A stretch of DNA of 64,000 nucleotides from Ctena decussata (GCA_963989385.1 OZ022513.1:22075928-22139927); one strand, 5' to 3'; counted from the stretch's first letter, positions 12,453 through 23,225 are shown. Notes: generated by a model from the sequence alone, not told the origin. Numbers and translations: made by a program.

Positions 12453-13820
12453 TCAGCAGTGTGGGCATACCATTGGTATATTGGTTCTGGCATAGCTTTG
12501 TATATCACTCACGATAGTTAAGCATTGGCCCTGTATTACTAAGCTTGAGTTGGATCCACCAAAGCACCATAACCACTGTAGGTTGCAGTTACACTCGATA
12601 GTCGGTGGCATATTAGTCAGGTCCAGTTTGCGCAGACTCGGAAGATTTTTCACGGCTTCCGGAACTTGATATAAGTAAGTATCATGCAAAATCAGCTCCT
12701 GAAGGGCCACTAGGTCATAGAATGTGCTCTTTGAGATGTACGTTAAGGGATTGTAGGAGATATTTAAACTTCTCAAGTTGCGAAGCTTTTGCAGGTCATT
12801 CTTCTCAATGGTGGTGATGGTGTTGTTAGAAAGGTCAAGGTTAATAAGACTGATGACCTTAGAAAGGGCGCCCGGAATACGGTTGAGGTTGCAGCGCTGT
12901 AGGTTCAGGGTTGTTAGATTGTTCCTTCCGATGACTGAGACAGCTTGGTCACTGATGAACTGGAGATCGTTTCTGGCGATACTCAAGTTATGGACCGCAT
13001 TTAAAGTAAGAAGAACAGACGGGAATGCAGTCAAATTGTTGTTCTCTAGGGATAGTGTGTTTAGACTGGTTGTCATGCCAGCGAACGCAGGAATCAGAAT
13101 GCCTGCGTCACCCACAAATATGTTATTATCAAAATGTAGGTCAGTAAGGCTTTTAAGATCTTGCAGGGCGATTGGCGCGGCAATTAATCTGGTGTATTTG
13201 AACCAAAGCTTTTGGAGAGTCCATTCAAAGCCGTTGAAAGCATTATGTGGCAGCCTTTCCATGCTTCCTCCGAAAAAGCTGAGCTCTTCAAGCTGTGGAA
13301 AATGATGGAGAGAAGCTGGCCAGCAACTCAGTGACTGATCACCAAATCTAAATACGGTGATGAAATCGCCGATACTCCTCATGACGTCTTCTGTAAAGTT
13401 TCGACAGTCGATTGGATTCAAGGAAACATCTAGTGTCGACACATTAACGAGTTTACCTATCGCGGCAGGTAATGTGGTAAGGCGGTTATGGCTGAGATCA
13501 AGCTCTTTCAGCTGCTTGCTGACGGATGTGAAAGCGTCTTCATGAATATAAGAGATGATGTTGTTGTCCAAATGTATCGCCGAGACGTTTATATTGGAAA
13601 AGGCGCTATATTGGATATAGCTAATGGAGTTATGACCTAGCCTGATCTCTTTGAAAAGATAACTGCTCTTCCTGAAAGTAGGAACTGCTGAAAGACCTCG
13701 ACTTCTGCAGTCAACCATGTCTTTGTCACAGTGGCACGGAGATGATGGTGGTGGGGTCGGGCAGTCGCGTGAATCAAGGTACGCCTGGCCGTCTGTCGTC
13801 GCTATAGATAGCAGAAACAT
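12453..13820 (-). CDS. Secreted leucine-rich-repeat protein (coding exon, possibly whole gene)
   Basis: Uninterrupted reading frame of 455 codons from ATG at 13820 to TGA at 12453. A short hydrophobic N-terminus (MFLLSIATTDGQA) precedes an LRRNT-type cysteine cluster (C20, C29, C31, C38). About a dozen leucine-rich repeats follow, with LxxLxLxxNxL-type units such as LKELDLSHNRLTTLP and LINLDLSNNTITTI. The end is an LRRCT-like cysteine group (ECNCNLQWLWC ... QC ... CPHC). There is no membrane span, TIR or kinase domain after the LRRCT, so the product should be secreted. Many N-x-S/T sites are visible. Just upstream (minus sense) is TTGTTACAG, a good splice acceptor, so an upstream exon may supply a fuller signal peptide ending LQ/VCMFLLSIATTDGQA. 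The frame stays open further upstream only through a MITE end. Ligand unknown; an extracellular recognition or immune role is inference. Confidence 0.85.
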   Translation of the reverse strand: MFLLSIATTDGQAYLDSRDCPTPPPSSPCHCDKDMVDCRSRGLSAVPTFRKSSYLFKEIRLGHNSISYIQYSAFSNINVSAIHLDNNIISYIHEDAFTSVSKQLKELDLSHNRLTTLPAAIGKLVNVSTLDVSLNPIDCRNFTEDVMRSIGDFITVFRFGDQSLSCWPASLHHFPQLEELSFFGGSMERLPHNAFNGFEWTLQKLWFKYTRLIAAPIALQDLKSLTDLHFDNNIFVGDAGILIPAFAGMTTSLNTLSLENNNLTAFPSVLLTLNAVHNLSIARNDLQFISDQAVSVIGRNNLTTLNLQRCNLNRIPGALSKVISLINLDLSNNTITTIEKNDLQKLRNLRSLNISYNPLTYISKSTFYDLVALQELILHDTYLYQVPEAVKNLPSLRKLDLTNMPPTIECNCNLQWLWCFGGSNSSLVIQGQCLTIVSDIQSYARTNIPMVCPHC

Positions 13821-13872
13821 ACACACCTGTAACAATTTAGAAGATGATTTACTAACACTGCTCAAAACATAT

Positions 13873-14108
13873 GAGCCGTGACACGAGAAAACCAACAAAG
13901 TGGTTGTGCGCCCAGCACAGACTCAGATCAGCCTGGGCATCCGCCCAGTCTGATCAGAATCTTCGCCGTCAGCATGGAGGTAGCTTAGACCCTTAGCTAC
14001 CCTTTAAGTGCTTAGGGAAGAATCTGAACAGACTGGGCAGATGCCCAGGCTGATCTGAGTCTGCGCTGGACGCACAACCACTTTGTTGCTTTTCTCGTGT
14101 CGCGGCTT
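13873..14108. mobile_element. GAGCC palindromic MITE, copy 2, upstream of the LRR gene
   Basis: Same family; ends GAGCCGTGACACGAG and CGTGTCGCGGCTT. Its proximal end is 52 bp upstream of the LRR ATG and about 40 bp from the putative splice acceptor. Confidence 0.85.
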
Positions 14109-14780
14109 AAATTTTAAATGAGCACCGCATACAATTTCCTTATGATCTATTTGAAAATTCTTATTTATTTATTCACAATTTTATGACAACATATACATAT
14201 ACAAACAAGTATATACATGGGCCAATGGATGGGACGTATGCATTGCCTATATTTGTCTTCTCCAGTGTACTTGTATGTATATATGTAAATGTATATGTCG
14301 TCTTAAAATCGTGAATACATATAAAACTCTTCATCAAAACTAAAAAGTAAGGTAGGCTTTCGACTAAACACTAGTCTGGTAATGAAACGGTTTTCTGTCT
14401 GTAGAGAAAGAATTCAAAGTTTTGCTTTTCTCTGGTCAGTCTATAAAAATGAATCTGTTCCTTTTCTGATACGTCGACGAAATTGAGCCATAAACATAGA
14501 CTAGGTGAAGGAACAGGGGAAGATAAATGACAAGGTTAGTTATGCATCAGTGTCCACAAAATGACATTGGCATTTAAAAAAACTTTGATGATGAAAGGTT
14601 ATATATTTTTATGGAAAGTATATGCAGTGCATCTTTACATATTTTGAGTAGTGTATTTTTCAACGTCTACGAAACACCAGATACTATTATCTTATTTACA
14701 CCAGATCTTTTATCGTATCTGTAGCAAACGAGCTATTATCTTTATGCCTCAAAATATTATCTTGTCATTTCAATATTGTA

Positions 14781-14905
14781 CAGTCAACTCTCGATATCTT
14801 CAAGTCAGAATTCTTATCAAACTACTGAGATCCCAAATCAAATTTTCTGGTCCCAGAAAATTTACTTTGAGATATCAGTAGTTTGAGGTAAGAGGAGTCG
14901 ACCTG
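14781..14905. repeat. GTCAACTCTCGATATC repeat, copy 2
   Basis: ACAGTCAACTCTCGATATCT at the left; TTACTTTGAGATATCAGTAG and AGTCGAC at the right. Confidence 0.55.
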
Positions 14906-15100
14906 AAAAAAAAGAAAAAGTGTCCAATCTATATTCTTTGATATAAGAGAGTACTTTGAGTTATCAGTATTCTACATATCGACAGTTGAATGTATCTTGA
15001 ATTTTAAGATATCTAACTTTTCCCTGAATAAAGTATCTTGAACAAACAAGACAATACTTTGTTCCTCTAGAACATATCTGTTTTTTTTTTTTAACATACA

Positions 15101-15320
15101 GTTAACTCCCGGTATCTCGAACACTGATATTTCGAACTACCCTGTTGTATCAAAAATATAGATTGGCCAAATTTTCTTTATAATTCACGTTTCAACTCTT
15201 GATGTCTAAAACTGCTGATATCGCAATGTAAATTTTCTTGGACTAGAAAATTTATTTTGAGATATCACTGATTTGAGATGAACTTTGACTTTGAGATATA
15301 TAGAGTTGACTTAAGTAATT
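15101..15320. repeat. GTCAACTCTCGATATC repeat, copy 3
   Basis: CAGTTAACTCCCGGTATCTC at the left and TTGAGATATATAGAGTTGAC at the right, roughly inverted ends of a ~220-bp unit. Confidence 0.55.
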
Positions 15321-15371
15321 GTATAAATCAATGCGGTTTTCTATTCAAATATGAGGCTTTACTTAAAAATT

Positions 15372-15857
15372 GAGCCGCGACGCGAGAAAACAATAAAGTG
15401 GTTGTGCGCCCAGCGCAGACTCAGATCAGCCCGGGCATCCGTCCAGTCTGATCAGAGTCTTCGCTGTCCGCATGGAGGTAGATTACAGGGGCGTAGCTAG
15501 GGGCAATTACACAGTACGCACAATCAAGTTTTATACTCATTAAGGGCAATAATAGAGGGTTAAGCCGCTAAGATATTTCAAATTTTCGTGTCGGTTGGCA
15601 GCTAGCATTAAAATCAGGCCCAATAAACAGCATTTCAGCATGAAAATACGCAGGTGTGTGTTGAAATTTTGTCAATTTGACAAAATTTCAATACGCACCT
15701 GCGTATTTGCGTATAGGTAGCTACGCCCTTGGATTAGACCCTTAGCTACCCTTTAGGTGATTAGCGAAGATTCTAGTCAGACTGGGAGGCTGACCAGACT
15801 GATCTGAGTCTGCGCTGGGCGCACAACCACATTGTTGGTTTTCTCGTTTCGCGGCTC
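15372..15857. mobile_element. GAGCC palindromic MITE, copy 3, split by a nested insertion
   Basis: The two halves match the other copies. The centre is interrupted at the GGTAG/ATTAGACC position by a 246-bp CAGGGGCGTAGC element. Flanks aatt/aatg. Confidence 0.85.
15486..15731. mobile_element. hAT-like MITE nested in a GAGCC MITE
   Basis: Termini CAGGGGCGTAGCTAGG and its inverse GTAGCTACGCCCTTG, flanked on both sides by GATTA (15481-15485, 15732-15736), a 5-bp target duplication. The right half contains a long hairpin: AATACGCAGGTG...GACAAAATTTCAATACGCACCTGCGTATT (about 15650-15705). CAGGGGCGTAGC ends are typical of hAT-derived elements. Confidence 0.75.
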
Positions 15858-15884
15858 AATGTAAAGTGAAAGCGCCATAGTTTT

Positions 15885-16095
15885 CCGGCATTTTCAAAAA
15901 GGGTAACAATTTTTGTGCCTCTCTGTTTGCTTACCTTGATGACCAAGCCCTTTCAAAATGGGGTCTTTTTTATAGGAAAAATATTTGCGCCTAGATCAGC
16001 AAATTCTTTTCTTTAAGAGTTTAACCACCTATTGAGAAGGGAGGCTAAAATGAAAATGGCAGAGCTGTTGCCGTTGAAAGTTCATCCATTCACCT
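15885..16095 (-). repeat. Dispersed repeat GGAGCAAATTC, copy 4
   Basis: Inverse copy: CTGTTTGCTTACCTTGATGA, CAGCAAATTCTTTTCTTTAA, GAGAAGGGAGGCTAAAATGA. Starts about 28 bp after MITE copy 3. Confidence 0.6.
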
Positions 16096-16367
16096 GATGA
16101 AATTATCCTATTTCTTTAAGATAGTATCTTGGGGAATAAGATATAACGTTGTCGACAGTGATCCAAATAAGAAGAAAGAAGGACTAAATAGGATAATTTT
16201 TGATTTTCTCAATTAAACATATGTTGTGACCACTTTCCTCTAGAGTTCCGATATTTTGTTTGTATATAAATGTTGAACAATACATGAAATTCTTGGCTGA
16301 GATGTAATCACATAGGAAGGGACAAAATCTGTTGCCTATTCTACATATTCTTCTAACAGTATAACTA

Positions 16368-16426
16368 ATCGATGTTTACTCAATCATCGATCATTGAGAA
16401 TGATCGATGATCGTATAAACATCGAC
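16368..16426. repeat. 59-bp palindrome
   Basis: TCGATGTTTA....ATCATCGATCATT, loop GAG, then AATGATCGATGAT....TAAACATCGA. Non-coding. Confidence 0.7.
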
Positions 16427-16429
16427 TAC

Positions 16430-16850
16430 AAATTCTATGCTGATCCGAACCACTAGTATTTGCACTGACCAGTGAGAACAGTCATGATACCTAAGACAAT
16501 CGAGTCATTCAAAGACATTGTCTTCTGACACCAAAATTTTTCGAATGCAGACAACCTGTCTTTCCGTTCCTATCGGATAGTGCTTGTTTTATTTTTACTG
16601 TTTGCAGGGCAAATATGAAAATTCGAAATTATGTAGACGAAAACACTGCTTAAGTTGCTTAAATTTCACAGATATGAATTTTATATTCGGCAGAGTGACG
16701 AAAAAGGAATTAAGGTTAGAATACTTACAATATATTTGAGAGAGCTCATTGTAGTGGTAGTGTATCCTGAAAAAACAGATGAAAATGATTCAATGGGGAC
16801 GTTCGGCATAACTACTTGGGTAAACTCGAGTAATACACATGTATTCTTCG
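16430..16850. other. No gene seen
   Basis: Unique-looking AT-rich sequence between a palindrome and MITE copy 4. A frame from 16655 runs into the MITE and is not credible. Confidence 0.4.
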
Positions 16851-16858
16851 GACTATTC

Positions 16859-17095
16859 GAAGCCGCGACACGAGAAAACCAACAATATGGTTGTGCGCCC
16901 AGCGCAGACTCAGATCAGCCTGGGCATCCGCCCAGTCTGATCAGAATCTTCGCTAAACGCTTAAATGGTAACTTAGGGTCTAAGCTACCTCCATGCGGAC
17001 AGCGAAGACTCTGATCAGACTGGGCGGATGCCCAGGCTGATATGAGTCTGCGCTGGGCGCACAACCGCATTGTTGGTTTTCTCGTGTCGCGGCTC
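16859..17095. mobile_element. GAGCC palindromic MITE, copy 4
   Basis: Well-preserved fold-back of 237 bp; left terminus has an extra A (GAAGCC). Confidence 0.85.
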
Positions 17096-17179
17096 ATATA
17101 ATACATATCTTCGAGTAGCCCGAGGAACACCTTGGTATTGTTCAGGCTTACTGAAGTAACTAGAAATGCCCTTTTGACA

Positions 17180-18125
17180 AAATTAGATGTCCTCCCACCA
17201 GCGATTTCCCAGCGGTATCATTTCCCCTAAATGCTGCCGACCTACGACCGCCTATGACCTTGAAATAGGGTCAGCCTCACCTAAATTTAATCAGTTCTTA
17301 TCCACCTCCCGATTTTACACTTCTCTTTGTTTGGTCATACTCCATCCATCCCTTCACGAGATATGGTGCAGACAAGTTGATTTTCAACATTCTTTGACCT
17401 TGTGTTACCTGAAATTGAGGTCAAGGTCACCAAAATGTAATCACTTCTTTTCCATCTCCCAGTGATGTACCGTACAAATCGATCCGTCCAATCGGGAGAC
17501 ATGATGCAGACAAACCATTTTTCAACATTCTTTTACCTCCTGTGACCTTGAAAATAGGGTCAAGGGAACAAAAAATAACCAGTTCTTTTGCATTTCCCAA
17601 TTAAATATCTGTAGAAGTTTGGTTTAAATCCATCCATTCAGGAGATATGGTGCAAACAAGGCATTTTTTCAGCACTCTTTGACCTCCTGTGTCCTTGAAA
17701 ACAAAGCCAAGGTCACCAAAATCTAACCAGTTCTTTGCATTTTTCCATCAATATATCTGTGCAAGTTTGGTTTAAATTCATCCATCCATACAGGAGATGG
17801 AGTGAAGAAAAGCCATTTTTCAACACTCTTTGACCTCCAGTAACCTTGAAACTAAAATCAAGGTCACCAGAATCTAACCAATTATTTGCCATCACCAAGT
17901 GGTATATCTGTGCCAGTTTTGTAAAAATCCATTCATTCCTTCAGGAAATATGGCGCCGGCAAGTCATCATTCTTTGACCTCCTGTGACCTTGAAAATAAA
18001 ATCAAGGTCACCAAAGCCTATTCAGTTTTTCCCCGGTACACAATAATGTACCTGTGCCAGTTTAGTAAATTTCAATCTATCCCTTCATCAGGAGATAAAG
18101 TGTAGACAAGAAGCTACGCAGACGG
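17180..18125. repeat. Tandem array, ~146-bp period, six units
   Basis: Marker TCACCAAAATCTAACCAGTT recurs at about 17277, 17427, 17565, 17713, 17864 and 18008. Each unit also has TTTGACCTCCTGTGACCTTG and CCATCCATTCAGGAGATATG. Units are 70-85% alike by eye. TCAAGGTCACC is repeated in most units. Ends in an A-rich stretch near 18.14 kb. Confidence 0.8.
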
Positions 18126-18626
18126 GATCCACACCAAAAAAAAAAATATGTCACCCCCGCCCCTTCTCCGGGAGACATAATTATGCCGAACATGCCCAAT
18201 GGAACGATAGAATAAACCATTCATACAAACTTTTTACAGATAGAGCTTGTAGAGCGAGTGCGAACAACAAAATACAATAAAAATTCTATATACTGGGAGA
18301 GAAAGGTCTGAGCAAACTGTGCTGACCCAGGTCATTGAGTGTTGTCTGAGATCGTGAGCCTATTGCCCTGGTTGCGGGTGTGTGTCTAGTCGATAATACA
18401 CGATTTTTTTTTTTACATCGAACATATAAAGTATTTCTTTACCGTGGTGAAGGGCACCACACTGTTTAATTTACCCACACTTTCATGTCGCTAACGAAGC
18501 AATAGTACTACGATCGGACATACTGTTTTCCGTGATCGTGTTTGTTTATGTACTCTTGTTGGTTCTAATTCACTTATATCCCCATATCAAGGCAATTTTA
18601 GTGAGGACACTTTTCTCATTTTCTAG

Positions 18627-18751
18627 GGTTAACGGGTCCGATTTTCGCCGATGGCGGTATTCTTCATATCTCAAACGGAGTTCCAGTGCTAACAGCGTTT
18701 CATCAATATCCTACCCATGGTCTCGATATTCCTGAACCTTTTCGGAATTGG
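18627..18751 (+). CDS. Possible isolated coding exon, unassigned
   Basis: Acceptor TCATTTTCTAG precedes 125 nt that read openly in one frame (phase 2 in, phase 0 out), ending TTGG before a GTAAAA donor. The 41 residues (including GPIFADGG, VPVLTAFHQYPTH, DIPEPFRNW) have balanced composition and look more like protein than the AT-rich flanks. I do not recognise the family. No partner exon was found nearby. It could equally be a chance frame or an old gene fragment. Confidence 0.25.
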
Positions 18752-19077
18752 GTAAAAAACTGCATAACTGGCATGGTACATGTAAAAACTGGAGAGTCCT
18801 TGTTGAAAATATTCAACCTTAGAAACTTTGACAAATAACAGATTAGTTGAAATTTGAAACTCTAAATTTAGCTTTTCAAAAACAGTTCTAAACGTTTGCC
18901 ATTTTTTTTCACAAACTCAAACAAAGCTTCGTTAAAGTAGTAAAATAAAAGCTATCAATCATTGTTTTTCATGGTGTACATGTATTACTAGCATTCACAC
19001 GGTCCTTGGAAAAGTTCTGAAATCGGCCTCGAGCGCGGATCTCATTAAATAACGAGGAACCTGGCGAACTATTAATG

Positions 19078-19374
19078 CACTGTATAAAACATCCGTAGAT
19101 TTTACGGTAGAATACCTAGAAACCAGCTGCCAGTCCATTTTTCGTTCTTTTTACGGGCGTCTGCCTGTAGAACATTTTTTTGAAAAGTCGAAATGGTAGA
19201 GTGATGTTAACTGACCGCACTCGAAAATACCTTTAAATTGTTAGGGCTTATTCTACCTTACTCTGGGTGATGAATCCGCCAATGTTTACGGTCGCCCGTA
19301 AAAATAACGGGAAATGGACTGACAGCTGGTTGCCAGGTACTCTACCGTAAAATCTACGGATTGTTTTTACAGTG
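19078..19374. mobile_element. TIR MITE with CACTGTA ends
   Basis: Ends CACTGTA...ATCCGTAGATTTTACGGTAG on the left and the inverse on the right, with symmetry continuing into CAGCTG.CAGTCCATTT. About 297 bp. No clear target duplication. Confidence 0.7.
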
Positions 19375-19675
19375 AACGAGACAATTGATTTTCGATCATT
19401 AAATTACGTTTCAAAGTCTTACCTAGTATTCCTTAAATAAGCGTAAACTCTAAATTCACTTTAGATTTAGTCATAGGCTCTGGATAAACTATCGACGTCG
19501 ACTAAAATAAAGCGATGAAAATATCACTTAGATTGAAAGCTAGCCAAAGCAGGAAGTTTAAATCCCGACATGAAACGGATTAAAATGCCTGTGTCTCCAG
19601 GAATGTGCGGATTGTAAAAGATAATTTGCTTTTAACCTTTTTAGACAAGATGAAGAAACCGGTTTTGGGGACTTA

Positions 19676-19742
19676 TGCAAACGGTGCAGACCCAGTTCAG
19701 ACGCCGCGTCACGCGGCGTCTAATCAGGATCAACACAGTTTG
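19676..19742. repeat. Fold-back repeat, TGCAAAC...GACGCCGCG family
   Basis: AGACGCCGCG-TCA-CGCGGCGTCT centre within outer arms TGCAAACGGTG/CAACACAGTTTG. Confidence 0.65.
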
Positions 19743-19949
19743 GTTACAGAAATTGTTATGCAAAATGCAGCTAAACTAAAAACGTTCATAAGAAATCCCT
19801 AAAACTTGAAATAGACTCGTCCAAATAATAAAGATGGACTAATCCACTTGTAAAAAAAGGGTTAATGAATGTTTGTGTTTTACAGGTAGGTGACCTATAT
19901 TAAAGGAAGATAACCGGAAAAGGCCACATCAATCCATTTAAGACTATAT

Positions 19950-20185
19950 GAGCCGCGACGCGAGAAAACCAACAAAGTGGTTGTGCGCCAAGCGCAGTCT
20001 CAGATCAGCCTGGGCATCCGCCCAGTCTGATCAGAGTCTTCGCTGTCCGCATGAAGGTAGCTTAGTTTCTTGGCTAACCTTTTTGCGTTTAGCAAAGAGT
20101 CTTATCAGACTGGGCGAATGCCCAAGCTGATCCGAGTTTGCGCTGGGAGGACGACCACATTCTTGGTTTTTTTGTGTCGCGGCTC
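19950..20185. mobile_element. GAGCC palindromic MITE, copy 5
   Basis: 236 bp, flanked on each side by ATAT (19946-19949 and 20186-20189), consistent with a 4-bp AT-rich target duplication. Confidence 0.85.
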
Positions 20186-20454
20186 ATATGTATGACAGAA
20201 GAGCGGAGAGAGAAACGCAAACAACAATACTGAGGGTACATTTCAATAACACGCATAGTCCAACATAGGAGAACTGTACACTACAGCAGACATCAAGAGC
20301 TTGCGAACTATACATATCTGTTTTATCTGTTTTAAGCCACAACAAAGAAAGCAAACTGGAAATACAACTAATGGGATTGCATCAGAAGTGTCCGTCTCGG
20401 AACGAACAGTAGCTTTAGAGGGTGAAGGTTTGGGCCCAGTAAACCCGGTTTAAA

Positions 20455-20830
20455 CCCCCAGTAGTTATTACTGACCGTCCCAAGGCGGTACTTTCGTTGC
20501 GGTTGCATTTGTTTTATGTCCGGTGTTGTTTAATGTATTGTGTTCTCATTTTAATCCTTCTATAATAAAATAGAAAATAGGTAAAAATAGTTGTTAAATA
20601 ATTTTCGTATAATTTGCTTAGTCTGTTGTAACCGTTCTGTTGGTCTAAATTATTTAGTTCAGTAAAGATTGCTGAGTTGCCACCTATTTGGGAAAGAGCT
20701 GCTGACTCGGCTTATCACTTGTTATTTATTGTTTGTTGGGATGTCTTTGTCAATCTTTCCGTTTGATGTTGGGGATAGGGTTTGGGATCTGATTCAGCCA
20801 GTCCCTGAAGTGTAGTTACTCTTTAAATCA
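20455..20830. repeat. Dispersed repeat, copy 2
   Basis: TACTGACCGTCCCAAGGCGG at the left; TTTGGGATCTGATTCAGCCA at the right. Confidence 0.5.
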
Positions 20831-21478
20831 GCTACTGTAAGCGTGAACAAAGAGTTAAAAAACTGTTTATGCTATACACCTCTAGAATGCTCATTTTTTC
20901 TTCTTCTCTTTGCACAGACAGGACAGGACGGAGAGGCGCCGTAGTTGAGTGGGTAGAGGGGCTCGGTTCTTGTGCAGAAAACTGGGAAACTCTGTTAACC
21001 CAGCGGAAAATGGGTACCTTTTTCGAATTAGGGAAGGATAAGGCAGCGAAAGGAGAGAGATGGGCTCCGCCTTTCATCAGCTGTGCCCAAGATACAGTGG
21101 GTCTCTAACCCCCCACTGCCCATACGGGTATTAGGCCATGGGAAACCTTTAACTTTTTTGCACAGAACTGAAGACCAAATTGACCAAGATACAATCGAGC
21201 TAATTAAAGTGATGAGAACGAATTGACTAAGCTGAGCATGCGTTGACCCAGCGTGGGGGCGAGCCGACAGGAATGAGAGCCAGTTGACTAAATCTGAGTT
21301 GATTGTGATTCAGCATTGACAAACCAACATTTGCTCAAGACCGAAGTTAACTTATATCTTATGTTTTTCTCGCCAAAAGTTTAGCATACATGTATTTTTA
21401 AGAAAATGTACTAGGATTATTTAAAATCAAAACACTTTAGGTTTAACTTTCAGTTTCAAAATAAATACATGTATATAT

Positions 21479-22084
21479 GAGCCGTTCTCTGTGAAAACCG
21501 GGCTTAATGACATTACGTAATAATTACGTTGTGAATGAATGAAAAATACCAAAATTAATGATTTTTCGGACCTCTATTTATTTCCATGATTTGAGTTTTC
21601 CACCTTGGGAGTTGAGATATAACAGAAAGCCTATGAAGTCAGACAAACTTCAGTCATTAATATGACATATGTTGCCATGACAACGCTTATTCCACGGTAA
21701 CCACAACGCCTTGAAAACAGATGGTTTACCATCACAAAGACCTATCATTTTAGAAAGAATGTTAAATCGTGCAAATTGTCATGTGTGTGTTATCAAATAC
21801 ACATTGAAAATGAGCAAACACACTTTTTGGCCGAGTTATTTTGTGTAACAAGCACAGAAAGCGCGTTCAAATAAACGTAATGACGTTGACGTCAAAACAT
21901 ACTTGCATGACGTTAATAACGTTATATAAAGAAACTGCACTACCTGCGTGCTTCTTAAGTATAAATAATGGTAACCATCTCAAACTTTCAGGAAATGTTT
22001 AGAAAAGCTAATACTTTTCAGTGATGCAGTAAGTTAATTTTTCATTCGTATGTCATTAAGCCCGGTTTTCACAGAGACTGGCTC
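21479..22084. mobile_element. 606-bp relative of the GAGCC MITEs
   Basis: Terminal inverted repeats of about 40 bp starting GAGCCGTTCTCTGTGAAAAC and continuing GGGCTTAATGACAT. Flanked by ATAT on both sides. The terminus shares GAGCCG and GAAAACC at the same offsets with the 236-bp family, and the target-site type is the same. The interior is not palindromic and has no reading frame of note. Confidence 0.75.
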
Positions 22085-22442
22085 ATATACATTCGTTTAT
22101 CAACGCCAATGCTTAAGCATTGTTAAAACACCAAATTTTGAATTTAAATTCATCTGAATAGGCACTGCACAAATCGAGCACAGAAATAAACGCCAATAAT
22201 CACGGTTTTGAGAGAAAATAATGCTTCGTTTTTCTTATTATGAAATCAGTAATTTCGTATTCGCCAAAACCTTCTAGCGTTAAAAATCGTTAAATTGGTA
22301 TAAAAGAAAAATGACTCACAACGCAATTAAATGATACGTTTTTTTCTCTCTCCCAAAATGTGTTTTATGGACGTATACATTAGAGCTCGCTTTGTGCAGT
22401 TGTTACTCCAATTCAAATCAAACTTGTTAAGGACCTCTGACA

Positions 22443-22793
22443 GTTGATTATATTGACAATGAAAAGCTTGTTACCAGGCTTTATGACAAAAATGACGACT
22501 TCAACTTTCCCATAGTTAACTTTCCATTTCTGAGTAGTAATATCCCTTCGGCACCTGCATACGGAGTTTATGTTTCTCAACTAGTCCGCTATGCTAGGGT
22601 CTTTTTCAAATATCAATACTTTGTTGAAAGAGGGAAGCTACTCACTCAGAAACTGTTGAAGCAGGGTTATCATAAAACAAAGCTTGTGTCGACAGTTAAA
22701 AAGTTTTATGTGAGACACCATGACCGTGTTTATCCCTACAATGTTGCCGTTTCTAAACTAATCTCCGATTTGATGGCCTCAGCCGAAGCTTAG
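22443..22793 (+). pseudogene. Retroelement-derived reading frame (C-terminal fragment)
   Basis: 116 open codons ending TAG, without a usable N-terminal ATG. Motifs DDFNFPIVNFPFLSSNIP, APAYGVYVSQLVRYAR and LLKQGY match, from memory, a C-terminal block of reverse-transcriptase proteins abundant in cnidarian and molluscan genomes. The family (PLE or other) is not certain. It starts within the left terminal repeat and has no stop or frameshift, unusual for a dead fragment. Confidence 0.55.
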
Positions 22794-23225
22794 GTAAGCT
22801 TTCAAATACCGGACTTTCATTTTCACTGACTTTTTCCACAGATACAGAGATATGGCGGGTGTATTATAATAGGCAGGTGATGCTTACTACCCCGCGGGCA
22901 CCTGATCACACCTCTGTTTTGGGGTCCATGTCTGTGTATCTAAAATAATCTGGAATTGTCTATGTTTAACTGACCTACGAGTTTGGACTTATGATTTAGG
23001 TACTTTGAACACTATCATTGAAATATAAATTTGCCTACAAAAGAGGTCGAAAATGAACTTTTGCTATACTTCAAAATTTGCATTGAAATATTTTCCTGGG
23101 AACTTCCTATAATTGGCACAAAAACAGTTTTTCGGTTATTACACACATAGACTGAGATTTTTGGTGTAAAAAGCTAGTTTTTATAATGAAATGTATGGAA
23201 AATAGGAAAAGTTTTATAAAAATAA

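Noticed and set aside
12778..13545. Plus-strand reading frames opposite the LRR gene
   Set aside because: They are antisense shadows of a repetitive LRR coding sequence with no domain signature.
13821..13898. N-terminal extension of the LRR protein
   Set aside because: It relies on a TTG start inside the terminal repeat of a MITE and reads through a clear splice acceptor.
17180..18125. CRISPR array
   Set aside because: Regular spacing comes from whole diverged ~146-bp units, not short identical repeats with unique spacers, and the context is an animal genome.
20869..21108. 79-codon frame around GAGTGGGTAGAGGGGCTC
   Set aside because: The GTAGTTGAGTGGGTAGAGG...CCCAGCGG segment hints at another weak tRNA-like A box, but no B box follows; no coding evidence either.
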